From positions 248,001 to 312,000 of the forward strand of contig VGFT01000003.1 in assembly GCA_016868775.1 (NCBI GenBank): a DNA stretch of 64,000 bases. Reading direction: 5' to 3'. Below the pieces are notes generated by a model. That model was not told the DNA's origin. It saw nothing but the letters and a program-made list of their open reading frames with translations, and did not search any database. This DNA comes from Bacteroidota bacterium (lineage in GTDB: Bacteria; Bacteroidota; Bacteroidia; Chitinophagales; Chitinophagaceae). Of the stretch, positions 29,701-38,494 are shown in pieces (the first letter of the stretch is position 1; each line of letters begins with the position of its first letter). The position numbers and the translations under genes are program-made.

Positions 29701-31766
29701 GAAATCGTTTCTTTGGTTTGGAGCCGAACGGTGTTGAACGTAAAGAAATTACCGGCATTGCATCCTAAAAGAAAGATCATCGGATATTTACCCGGGTTGT
29801 TGTAGTTCGCCGGGTTATCCAGATTGAATTCGAGTGTGGTAGCAGAACTGTGTCCAAAATAGGTCAACAAGCCGATACCCTCCTCAAATAAACTGTAGAG
29901 ACGAAGCGAGCTTACTTGTTCCACCGGTGCGGTGCTCAGTTTACTGAAGTCATGAACCTTTCCTCCATAATATGTATCGGAAACGATCCGACTAAATCCG
30001 CTCAATGAATTAGCCAAAATATCTCCCAGAACTCCGTCGCTTGAGCCATTGACATGCACCACATTCTTTGTCCACGCCTTCTCTCGGATCAAGGGTGAAA
30101 AGATGGCCAATTGTCGCTCATACTGAATCACCTTATTCATGTACGCCGCAACCTCTGACGGATAGATGACGGATATTCGGCCAATGGAAACGCGGGGCAT
30201 CACGTTCATACCCGGATCGGCGGCCAGTAGGATATCAGAAGCCGGACTACCAAAAGTGGGGATCAATGAAAGGCGATCCAGGTCGGGGTTGGATAGATTC
30301 CCCCGATTCGACACATAATCGACTCCCTTGCCAATGAGCAATACATTTTTTACGGGCATGGAAAAATTGGCACGGGCATAGCGAATAAAATTTCGGACCG
30401 ACAAGGGATGCAGCCGGATCCCAAACGCAAACTGATCGATGAGTTGATCGATCACATAAATTTTCGCCTGATGTCTGCCGCCAACCGCTCCCGTACGGTA
30501 GGAACGATAATCTTCGACCGGGTTGCTGCCGCCCGGACCATTGAATAACGCCGGATGCGAGATGATCAGGTAATTCCCTTGATTGGAGGTTGCCCCATAG
30601 TTGATGAAATTGCGCATTTGGAGCGCCGGGATGGATTGGGGGATGCCGGAGGCCACAGAGCACAGCAGTAAATTTCGAGCGCCGGTGGCCGACAGCAATT
30701 GTACTTTCACCAGTGCGGGGTTGGAAATGTCGCATACATAGCGGCGACCACTGGTCAGATCATACAAAATAGGAGCAACTCCACCATGTGAAAATCCGCT
30801 GATCTCCAAATACCCGCCGGTACTGCTTGCGGGTAAGGAAAACAGGAATTGGGCAGCGCCCCCGAAATTGAAAAGCCGCGGATAAGTCAGCTCCATCTGT
30901 GCAAGCGCCATTCGATCGGGGTTGGCGTTAGATAAATTTCGAACCACAACCGAAGCCGTGCCGGCAGAAAGTACACTGATCGGAAAATTCACCTCCCGGC
31001 GCACGTAATCAAAATAATCCATGGTCGCCTCGTCGTACTGCGTACCGTTGACAAAAATGGAAAACCGACGAGGGTTCAAGGCATTGCCCAATGCAGCTAC
31101 CCGAATGGTGGGGGAATTGGCACCAGGTCCGGTACAGGGAAAGAGTCCGGTCAGGTTCTCCGTCCGGTTTCCATTGTATCCAATGTCGGTGGATGTCCAC
31201 CCCTCTCCCGCATCGTAATTGGAGGAGTAGATAGCAGAACCTACGATGGCCGCGTAGCCGGGATTGATGCGTTGCTAATAGTAAATGCCTTGTGTATGAT
31301 AGAAAAAGGTTTCTGGAGTGGCCCCGGCAACCAAGTTGTTGGGAGTGCTCAGGATCCGCAAGTTGTTACCCGCCGGGTTAACGGTCAGAAAATAAGCGGC
31401 GGTATCGGTTTCTAAGCTCCATGTTTCATTTAACTGGTGGTCGGGGTTTCGGTATAGGGGTTTATCAGGCCGACCATCATTCATCGCTCCCCAGAACTCA
31501 ATAAAATCGCTAGCGCCCAGTGTTCCGCTTGCCACCGAGGTATACAGGGGTACTTGTTGTCCGTTGCGCCAAAGCTGAAAATGTTCTGCCGGTGTGTTGG
31601 CCAGGCCCTGGCTCGCGAGGACGGACTGCTGAATCCGAAACAATCCGTTCGATCCCACTAAAAACTTATAACAGGTCTTGTTGTAGTCGATCCATTCGTT
31701 ATTAAACGGTTGGGCATGCGTGAATCCGCCCCAGATAAGGACTGCGATGAATAGGATGCGTTTCAT
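26703..31766 (-). pseudogene. PorU2-like C25 cysteine peptidase (T9SS sortase) with three in-frame stops
   Basis: One uninterrupted frame register of 1687 codons runs from ATG 31766 (signal peptide, ending near FTHAQ) to the stop at 26703. It carries TAG at 31275-31277 (codon 164), TGA at 29541-29543 (codon 742) and TGA at 28041-28043 (codon 1242). Sequence similarity continues across each stop with no frame change. The gingipain-type dyad is kept: His in TYFGHSS (about 639) and Cys in FLLGCNAG (about 669). FNNEWIDYNKTCYKF and INPGYAAIVG are typical of the long putative sortases called PorU2. The C-terminus has a FlgD-like fold segment (GVYLYRA). It follows porV by seven bases. It is either a recent pseudogene, read through, or a consensus artefact. 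Confidence 0.88.
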
Positions 31767-31773
31767 AGACCGA

Positions 31774-32898
31774 TCATTGATCGAATGGCCTTTTTCGCTT
31801 GCCGGTCTTTATGTCTAATCGAAAAGAAAAAACGTGGGTAAACAAAGGATTGGACTGGTTGGCAAGATTTATGAAGGCATAATCGATCGCTACTTGTTGC
31901 GTTTTGAATCCCACGCCGGCGCCGGGTTGGAAGATCCAGACGCGTTTCTGATTGAGGGTATCTCCATCGGCCAGGGCTTGTTGGAAATTATTGACACCAA
32001 CCCGGAGGAAAAACTGGTTCTTGACACTCAACTCCAGTCCCAACCGCGGATCGATGCTAAAAAGATCGCTTCGGAACAAGGTGTTGCGTTTTCCATCGAA
32101 AGTGAGATCGGTATTCAATTCGGCCAACAAGGAAGAACTCTTTCCGAAGTTAAACCGCCGGGCTGCACCAAGTACCAGCCGGGGTGCGGTGAGTTCAGAA
32201 GAACGAACCGGAATCTCATTGTTGGTCAGGTTCAAGACCTCTTTTTCCTGCTCGGTGAATCGAAAGGACCAGGCATTGAACGTGGTGGTTACATCGCGGG
32301 CCGTAATGCCCCATTCCCATTTTTCGCTTTCGTACTGAATGCCAACATCCGCTCCGAAACCCCAGGCCTTGGCAAACTTGCCAACGCTTCGGTGAATCAC
32401 TTTGGTATTGACGCCGAATCGCCAATACCCCTCATCGCTTTTCGTCTTTAATTCTCGAGCATAAGTTAGCAAGAAGGCATAGTCAGCCGAAGAGAAGGCC
32501 TGAATATTATTGTAGTTAAGAGACCCATCAGGTTCCACCAAGAAAAGGGTGTTCATAATGTCGTCGACTGCAAACCGAAGCGCCGTGAAGCCAAGGGCAT
32601 GTTTTTTATCCTCGCTGCGCTTGGCATAACTCAGGTAATCATATTTGCCGATACCCGCAAAATAGGAAGCGTGCATGAGATTGAACTGCGCTTCATTGCC
32701 GATCTGGATCAACCCGGCCGGATTCCAGTACCCGGCTGTTCCGTCTGCTACCGTGGCCACTTGTGCTCCACCCATGGACAATCCACGCGCACCTGCTCCA
32801 ATGTTTAAAAATTCGTTCGAATATTTTCGGAACTGTCCGCGTACAGAAAGTATCGACAGGTAAAAAAATATGAGCAACAACTGATTTTTCAGGCTCAT
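31774..32898 (-). CDS. porV: PorV-like T9SS outer membrane beta-barrel
   Basis: A 374-residue protein with a signal peptide (cleavage near SVRGQ) and the PorV/PorQ signature FLNIGAGARGLSMGGAQVA-like start plus GTAGYWNPAGL. The remainder is an amphipathic beta-barrel of the OmpP1/FadL-like group. PorV collects cargo from the translocon and passes it to the sortase PorU at the cell surface. Adjacency to a PorU-type gene fits this pairing; PorQ or another family member is possible. Intact, unlike its neighbour. The -7 box lies at 32949-32956. Confidence 0.85.
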   Translation of the reverse strand: MSLKNQLLLIFFYLSILSVRGQFRKYSNEFLNIGAGARGLSMGGAQVATVADGTAGYWNPAGLIQIGNEAQFNLMHASYFAGIGKYDYLSYAKRSEDKKHALGFTALRFAVDDIMNTLFLVEPDGSLNYNNIQAFSSADYAFLLTYARELKTKSDEGYWRFGVNTKVIHRSVGKFAKAWGFGADVGIQYESEKWEWGITARDVTTTFNAWSFRFTEQEKEVLNLTNNEIPVRSSELTAPRLVLGAARRFNFGKSSSLLAELNTDLTFDGKRNTLFRSDLFSIDPRLGLELSVKNQFFLRVGVNNFQQALADGDTLNQKRVWIFQPGAGVGFKTQQVAIDYAFINLANQSNPLFTHVFSFRLDIKTGKRKRPFDQ

Positions 32899-32948
32899 GT
32901 CACTGGTTTACAACGGACAAGAATTTGTTGGATACTGAATCTCCTTCT

Positions 32949-32956
32949 CAAAATTA
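32949..32956 (-). promoter_or_regulatory. -7 box TAATTTTG for porV-porU2
   Basis: Exact TAnnTTTG match about 50 bases upstream of the porV ATG on the minus strand. Confidence 0.5.
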
Positions 32957-33010
32957 ATTACAAATTAGGATTCCCCGCCGGTATCCTGAGCCTCAATCAT
33001 CAAACTAACC

Positions 33011-33018
33011 TACTTTTG
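33011..33018 (+). promoter_or_regulatory. -7 box TACTTTTG for tyrS
   Basis: Exact TAnnTTTG match 54 bases upstream of the tyrS ATG; divergent from the porV promoter. Confidence 0.55.
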
Positions 33019-33072
33019 ACGAGATTTGCGCTACGCGCGGTCTAGGAAATTGTAAATCATCGTATTAACCCC

Positions 33073-34350
33073 ATGAATCTGTTCGAAGAATTACGCTGGA
33101 GAGGAATGATTCAGGACATCATGCCCGGTACGGAAGATCAGTTGAATCGGGAAATGACCACCGGATACGTGGGTTTTGACCCAACCGCGGAAAGTTTGCA
33201 CATCGGCAGCCTCGTACCCATCTTGCTGTTGGTACACTTGCAGCGAGCCGGGCACAAGCCCATTGCCCTAATCGGGGGAGCCACCGGAATGGTCGGTGAT
33301 CCGAGCGGAAAAAGCGAGGAACGAAGCTTATTGGATGAGGCAACGCTCGAAAAAAACATCCGGGGTGTGCGGGCGCAACTGGAAAAATTCCTCGATTTCT
33401 CCCCCGAAAAACCCAACGCTGCGGAACTCGTCAACAATTACGATTGGTTCAAGCAGATCGGATTCATTGAATTTTTGCGAGATACCGGCAAGCACATCAC
33501 CGTCAATTACATGATGGCGAAGGACAGCGTAAAAAACCGTTTGGAAGGGGAGACCGGCATCAGCTATACCGAATTTGCTTATCAATTGATGCAGGGATAT
33601 GATTTTTATTGGCTGTATACGCATAAGAATTGCAAATTGCAGATGGGCGGAAGCGATCAGTGGGGCAACATGACGACCGGAACCGAATTGATTCGTCGAA
33701 AGTCCGGAGGGCAAGCCTTTGTTTTTACGACACCGCTGGTGACCAAAGCTGATGGCGGTAAATTTGGAAAGACCGAATCCGGAAACATCTGGCTCTCGGC
33801 CGAAAAAACATCGCCCTATCAATTCTATCAGTTCTGGCTGAATGCGAGCGACGACGATGCCCGCCGGTGGATTCAACTTTTTACCTTCTTGGATCAACCC
33901 ACCATCCAACAACTGGAACAAGATCATGTAAAAGACCCCTCCCAACGGATCGTGCAAAAAAAACTGGCCGGTTGCCTGACGGAGTATGTACACGGAGCAG
34001 AAGCGTTGGAAACTGCCCGGTTGACCACAGATAAATTATTCGCCCAACAAACAACCCCTATTGAAACATTGAGCCGAGCCGATCTATTGGCCATTGAGGG
34101 AGTGGTTACGTGCACCGCCGATCGCAGCCAACTGGAACAGGGAATCGATGTTGTTAGCTTTCTGGCGTTGGTCGGCGTCTTGCCCAGCAAGGGAGAAGCC
34201 CGTAAACTGGTTCAAGCCGGAGGAATCAGCATCAACCGCCGCAAAATTGAAGAAATCGACTTTCGGATCGACGCAAGCCTGCTACTTCAGGGCGAATTCA
34301 TACTCATTCAAAGAGGGAAAAAGACCTATTACCTGGTTCAGGCTAGGTAA
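33073..34350 (+). CDS. tyrS: Tyrosyl-tRNA synthetase
   Basis: A 425-residue class I synthetase. The HIGH-like motif is HIGS (GFDPTAESLHIGSLVP) and the KMSKS-like motif is KFGKT. Tyrosine and ATP-binding residues lie in YDFYWLY and MGGSDQWGN. A C-terminal S4 RNA-binding domain (about 360-425) includes VQAGGISINRRKI. It is followed closely by tRNA-Gln. Confidence 0.97.
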   Translation: MNLFEELRWRGMIQDIMPGTEDQLNREMTTGYVGFDPTAESLHIGSLVPILLLVHLQRAGHKPIALIGGATGMVGDPSGKSEERSLLDEATLEKNIRGVRAQLEKFLDFSPEKPNAAELVNNYDWFKQIGFIEFLRDTGKHITVNYMMAKDSVKNRLEGETGISYTEFAYQLMQGYDFYWLYTHKNCKLQMGGSDQWGNMTTGTELIRRKSGGQAFVFTTPLVTKADGGKFGKTESGNIWLSAEKTSPYQFYQFWLNASDDDARRWIQLFTFLDQPTIQQLEQDHVKDPSQRIVQKKLAGCLTEYVHGAEALETARLTTDKLFAQQTTPIETLSRADLLAIEGVVTCTADRSQLEQGIDVVSFLALVGVLPSKGEARKLVQAGGISINRRKIEEIDFRIDASLLLQGEFILIQRGKKTYYLVQAR

Positions 34351-34387
34351 TCCCCCCAAAATGTTTGGGAGAAAGGCCACCCCGCAC

Positions 34388-34395
34388 TATTTTTG
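34388..34395 (+). promoter_or_regulatory. -7 box TATTTTTG for tRNA-Gln
   Basis: Exact TAnnTTTG match 13 bases before the tRNA 5' end. Confidence 0.6.
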
Positions 34396-34408
34396 CAGCC
34401 TTCCGGAT

Positions 34409-34479
34409 TGACCCATGGTGTAACGGTAGCACTACAGATTTTGGTTCTGTCTGTTAAGGTTCGAATCCTTATGGGTCAA
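34409..34479 (+). tRNA. tRNA-Gln (TTG)
   Basis: Acceptor TGACCCA/TGGGTCA; anticodon stem ACAGA/TCTGT with loop TTTTGGT gives anticodon TTG. The 3' CCA is not encoded. The 3' end touches the following hairpin. Confidence 0.95.
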
Positions 34480-34515
34480 CAAACATCGGCCGGCGAATGC
34501 CGGCCGATGTTTGTT
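34479..34515. terminator. Perfect 16-bp hairpin after tRNA-Gln
   Basis: ACAAACATCGGCCGGC and its exact complement enclose the loop GAAT. It starts at the discriminator base of the tRNA. The T content after the stem is low, so it may act as a bidirectional terminator or as a 3'-end processing signal between tRNA-Gln and the convergent rfbD. Confidence 0.65.
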
Positions 34516-34569
34516 CCCGCATCGGTGTCAAAAGCCCTCGCTTCAACACCCCAACGACCCATAAAAGAA

Positions 34570-35430
34570 TCAGGCCAATTTTAGCATACACTCTTTTAAC
34601 GCTTCCTCCCAAGGCCTGGGTACGATCCCATAGACTTGACGGATTTTTTCCGTGCTCAGTAAAGAGTAAGCCGGTCGCTTGGCCGGCGTGGGATACTCCG
34701 ACGTAGGGATCGGCTCCACTCGACAACTTGCCCGGATCTGCTGTTGGATCGCCACGGCAAAATCATACCAGCTGATCCGTCCGCTGTTGCTGAAATGATA
34801 AATTCCAGGGGTCCATTTACCCGATGAAACAATATCCAAAATGGCCTTGGCCAGATCCGGAGCATAGGTGGGCGCACCGATCTGATCGTTGACAACGCGA
34901 ATGGATTCTTTCTCCTTCAACAGCGATAGCATCGTACGAACAAAATTCTTCCCATGCGGTGCATAGACCCAGGAAGTTCGGATGATGATGCTTTGGTCAA
35001 AATACTGCAAGGCCTGCTTCTCCCCCTCCAACTTGGATGCTCCATAAACAGAACGAGGACCAGTCGGATCGGTTTCAACATATGGCTTTCCCGATTCACC
35101 ATCGAAAACGTAATCGGTAGATACATGTATGAATTTTGATCCATGCTGCGCACACCAGGCAGCGAGCACCCCCACGGCCTCCCCGTTCACCTGAAAGGCC
35201 AGCTCTTTTTCCTGTTCGGCACGGTCCACCGCCGTATACGCAGCGGCGTTGATCACCACATCGGGATGAATCCCCTGTAAAAATTCCCGCACCAATTCAA
35301 AATGATGAATGGGCATGTCATACCGCGACAAAAACACAAAATGAAGATCCGGATACAAAGCCGCCAGATCGTGGATCGATTTTCCCAATTGCCCTTGTGC
35401 GCCGGTGACCGCTACCGTGATCTTTTTCAT
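34570..35430 (-). CDS. rfbD: dTDP-4-dehydrorhamnose reductase
   Basis: A 286-residue short-chain reductase forming dTDP-L-rhamnose. The NAD(P) motif is VTGAQGQLGKSI, STDYVFDG contains the catalytic Thr/Ser region, and YGASKLEGE carries the YxxxK pair. The start is at 35430 (MKKITVAV); the longer frame overlaps rfbC out of frame. It follows rfbC by four bases and is the last gene of a degT-dehydrogenase-rfbC-rfbD operon. rfbA and rfbB are not in the window. Confidence 0.93.
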   Translation of the reverse strand: MKKITVAVTGAQGQLGKSIHDLAALYPDLHFVFLSRYDMPIHHFELVREFLQGIHPDVVINAAAYTAVDRAEQEKELAFQVNGEAVGVLAAWCAQHGSKFIHVSTDYVFDGESGKPYVETDPTGPRSVYGASKLEGEKQALQYFDQSIIIRTSWVYAPHGKNFVRTMLSLLKEKESIRVVNDQIGAPTYAPDLAKAILDIVSSGKWTPGIYHFSNSGRISWYDFAVAIQQQIRASCRVEPIPTSEYPTPAKRPAYSLLSTEKIRQVYGIVPRPWEEALKECMLKLA

Positions 35431-35434
35431 GGGA

Positions 35435-35983
35435 TCAAAAAGGGGAATGAAAGTTGGCCAGTATGGGAAGCACCCGATCTTTCTCCGAAAGAATGACCTC
35501 ACCCGCCGGTATTTTCCAATCGATGCACAGGGCCGGATCATCAAACAACAATCCGCCTTCGGAATCCTTGTTGTAAAACTGATCGCATTTGTACATTACT
35601 TCCGCTTTGGGGGAAAGCACAGAAAATCCATGTGCAAACCCCGGGGGGATCAAGAACTGTTTCTTGTTTTCAGCGGACAGCTCCAGGGCAACATGCTGAC
35701 CATAGGTAGCCGATCCTTTTCGTATATCTACCGCTACGTCCAAGATCGAGCCCTGCAGCACCCGGATCAGTTTTGTCTGGGCAAAAGGCGGTGCTTGAAA
35801 ATGTAAGCCCCGTATCACCCCGCGGGTGGAAGCGGACTGGTTGTCCTGCACCCACCGATACGAAAATCCTTTTGCCTGGAATACGGACTCGTTATACGAT
35901 TCAAAAAAATAACCACGGGCATCCTCAAATACACGGGGCATTACGATGAATAATCCGTCGATATAGGTAGGTTCAATTTGCAT
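35435..35983 (-). CDS. rfbC: dTDP-4-dehydrorhamnose 3,5-epimerase
   Basis: A 182-residue cupin-fold epimerase. FEDARGYFFESYNE, GVIRGLHFQ and LIPPGFAHGFSVLS (catalytic His and the proline-rich loop) are diagnostic. Its ATG overlaps the stop of the upstream dehydrogenase (TAATG), so translation is likely coupled. It acts before RfbD in dTDP-rhamnose synthesis. Confidence 0.94.
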   Translation of the reverse strand: MQIEPTYIDGLFIVMPRVFEDARGYFFESYNESVFQAKGFSYRWVQDNQSASTRGVIRGLHFQAPPFAQTKLIRVLQGSILDVAVDIRKGSATYGQHVALELSAENKKQFLIPPGFAHGFSVLSPKAEVMYKCDQFYNKDSEGGLLFDDPALCIDWKIPAGEVILSEKDRVLPILANFHSPF

Positions 35984-37271
35984 TATAAACAGCAATAGGT
36001 TCGGCTCGTAATTCGATTGCGATAGATCCCTTTCAGGTCTGCAATGAGCGCATGCGGTTTGGTAATGGATGCAAAATACGCATCATTCAGCTTCCGATAT
36101 GCCTCGTGGGGCACTGAAAGGATCACAGCATCATACCCCTCCCCTGTTTTTTCGGCTAGTCCGAATCCGTATTCCCTCATCAGCTCTTGCCCATCGGCGA
36201 GGGGATCGACCAGATCTACGTGCACAAAGAAATCCTTCAGCCCACGGATTACATCAATGACCTTGGAATTTCGGATGTCACTTACATTTTCTTTGAACGT
36301 CGCGCCCTTGACCAAGACCCGGGCGTGGCGTAGATCACCCACCTGTTGGATCAAGTGCTGAATGATTTTATTGGCGACAAAACGGCCCATCCCATCATTA
36401 ATGTTGCGACCCGCCAAGATCACCTCCGAATGATACCCCAATTCCCGGGCCTTGTGCGTGAGGTAATAGGGATCTACGCCAATGCAATGTCCGCCGACCA
36501 ATCCCGGCTGAAACTTCAGAAAATTCCATTTGGTGCCGGCCGCCTCCAATACCTCAAAGGTGTTGATGTTCATCTGATCAAAAATGATCGAGAGTTCATT
36601 CATCAATGCAATGTTCAGGTCGCGCTGCGTGTTCTCAATGATCTTGGCCGCCTCTGCTACTTTGATGCTGGAGGCCCGGTAAATACCCGCATCTACCACC
36701 AAAGCATAAGTTTGAGCGATCTGCTCCAGCGATTCCACATCGCAACCCGATACTACTTTTGTGATTCTTGAAAGGGAGTGGTCCTTATCACCCGGATTGA
36801 TCCGCTCGGGTGAATAACCCAATTTAAAATCTACCCCCACCTTCAATCCGGAGATCTTTTCCAGGATAGGCAGACAATCCTCCTCGGTACAACCGGGGTA
36901 AACGGTGGACTCAAACACTACATAATCGCCTTTCTTCAACACCTTTCCAACGGTTTCGCAAGCCCTCAGCAGCGGACGAAGATCCGGTACATGATGCTCA
37001 TCGACCGGTGTGGGTACTGCCACAATAAAAAAGTTGGCCTGCTTCAGAATTTCCAACGAATCAGTAAACTCAATAGCGCAGCCCTCAAAATCAGCAGCAG
37101 TCAATTCCTTGCTGGGATCAACGCCCTGCTTCATCATTGCCACGCGTTGCGGGTGGATATCAAACCCGATGACAGAAAGTTTGCGGGCAAAGGCCAGGTC
37201 TATGGGCAGTCCCACATACCCCAGCCCGATCAGAGCCAGATTTTTTCTTTGTTTACCAGCGCGTCGTACAT
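35983..37271 (-). pseudogene. Nucleotide-sugar 6-dehydrogenase (TviB/WbpO type), apparent frameshift at codon 10
   Basis: The body of the protein is intact: LALIGLGYVGLPIDLAF (NAD site), PTPVDEHHVPDL, GYSPERINPGDK and the catalytic Cys in GGHCIGVDPYY. Such enzymes oxidise UDP-GlcNAc or UDP-GalNAc to the uronic acid. The expected start is ATG 37271, seven bases after the degT stop, giving MYDALVNKEK. That frame then stops at once. The main frame joins if the A6 run at 37241-37246 had seven A (K-E-K-N-L-A-L-I-G). The main frame itself is open to 37365 but has no good start and runs into degT. Either a one-base assembly error or a real lesion. Confidence 0.85.
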
Positions 37272-37277
37272 ATTTGG

Positions 37278-38408
37278 TCAGCTCAGGTATTTCAATACGG
37301 CATCTGTGATGTAATCCAACTGTTCGGTATCCATTTCCGTATGAATGGGTAAGGAAATCACGCAATTGGTCAGCACATCCGTTAGCGGCATGTTCACCCC
37401 TGCGGTGCCAAACTCCGCAAACATGGCTTGTCGGTGACCCGGGACGGGGTAATAGATCATCGAGGGAATGTTTCGCTCCGATAAAAATTTCACCAGTCCG
37501 TCACGATCCACTCCCGTTGCCAATTTCAGGGTGTATTGATGAAACACATGGCTGGAGTAGGGCGCCTGATGCGGCGTGGTAATCTTCGGGTATCCCGAAA
37601 ATACCCGATCGTAATGGCTGGCTACGTTACGGCGGGACTGATTGTAATCATCCAGGTGTTTCAACTTGATGCGCAAAATAGCGGCTTGAATGGAATCCAG
37701 TCGGCTGTTGCAACCCACGATCTCATGATAGTATCGGGTACGCTGCCCATGATTGGCGATCATTTTCAGCTTTTCCGCCAGTGTCGCATCTTTCGTGAAG
37801 ATGGCGCCACCATCACCAAATGCCCCGAGATTTTTTGAGGGATAAAAGGACGTACAACCAATATCGCCCAGCGTACCGGTCTTGGCGATTCGGCCGTCCG
37901 AGAACCGATAATCACAACCTATGGCCTGGGCATTGTCCTCGATCACATACAACCCATGTTCTTTTGCGATCTGCAAGATGGGTTCCATAGGCGCTGCGTG
38001 TCCGTATAAATGAACCGGAACGATCGCTTTGGTTCGGGGCGTGATGGCCTTTCGAAGCGATTCCGGATCCATGCAAAAGGTTTGGGGATCCACTTCTACA
38101 AATACGGGGGTGAGCCGAAGCAGAGCGATCACCTCCGTGGTAGCAATGTAGGTGAACGAGGGCGTGATCACTTCATCGCCGGGTCTTAGGTCCAACGCCA
38201 TCATCGCGATCTGCAGGGCATCGGTTCCGTTGGCACAGGGAATGACATGCGACACATTCAAGTAAGCGGCCAATTCGGCGGCCAGTTGTTTTACGGGTTG
38301 CCCTTGAATGAATGCGGAGCTTTCCAGTACGTCGAGAACGGCCTGATCTACCTCCGATTTGATTCGGTGGTACTGGGTGCGGGTGTCAACCATTTGAATG
38401 GGTCGCAT
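37278..38408 (-). CDS. DegT/DnrJ/EryC1 family aminotransferase
   Basis: A 376-residue PLP-dependent sugar aminotransferase. PCANGTDALQIAM, VHLYGHAAPMEPI, IEDNAQAIG and the PLP lysine in SFYPSKNLGAFGDGG are all present. It aminates a keto-sugar nucleotide, commonly for surface glycans. The start at 38408 is chosen because the -7 box at 38427-38434 lies upstream; the longer frame would cover it. First gene of the operon leading to rfbD. Confidence 0.93.
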   Translation of the reverse strand: MRPIQMVDTRTQYHRIKSEVDQAVLDVLESSAFIQGQPVKQLAAELAAYLNVSHVIPCANGTDALQIAMMALDLRPGDEVITPSFTYIATTEVIALLRLTPVFVEVDPQTFCMDPESLRKAITPRTKAIVPVHLYGHAAPMEPILQIAKEHGLYVIEDNAQAIGCDYRFSDGRIAKTGTLGDIGCTSFYPSKNLGAFGDGGAIFTKDATLAEKLKMIANHGQRTRYYHEIVGCNSRLDSIQAAILRIKLKHLDDYNQSRRNVASHYDRVFSGYPKITTPHQAPYSSHVFHQYTLKLATGVDRDGLVKFLSERNIPSMIYYPVPGHRQAMFAEFGTAGVNMPLTDVLTNCVISLPIHTEMDTEQLDYITDAVLKYLS

Positions 38409-38426
38409 AGAAGAGATTAACGGGGG

Positions 38427-38434
38427 CAAAAATA
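38427..38434 (-). promoter_or_regulatory. -7 box TATTTTTG for the degT-rfbD operon
   Basis: Exact TAnnTTTG match 18 bases before the degT ATG. It faces the waaA promoter, about 30 bases away. Confidence 0.55.
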
Positions 38435-38464
38435 ACTGAAAACCCGGGGTAACAGGCATTGAAT

Positions 38465-38472
38465 TACTTTTG
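38465..38472 (+). promoter_or_regulatory. -7 box TACTTTTG for waaA
   Basis: Exact TAnnTTTG match. It lies inside the formal open frame of waaA and so argues for the later TTG start. Confidence 0.5.
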
Positions 38473-38494
38473 CGCTGGCGCCAAATCCATTCGG

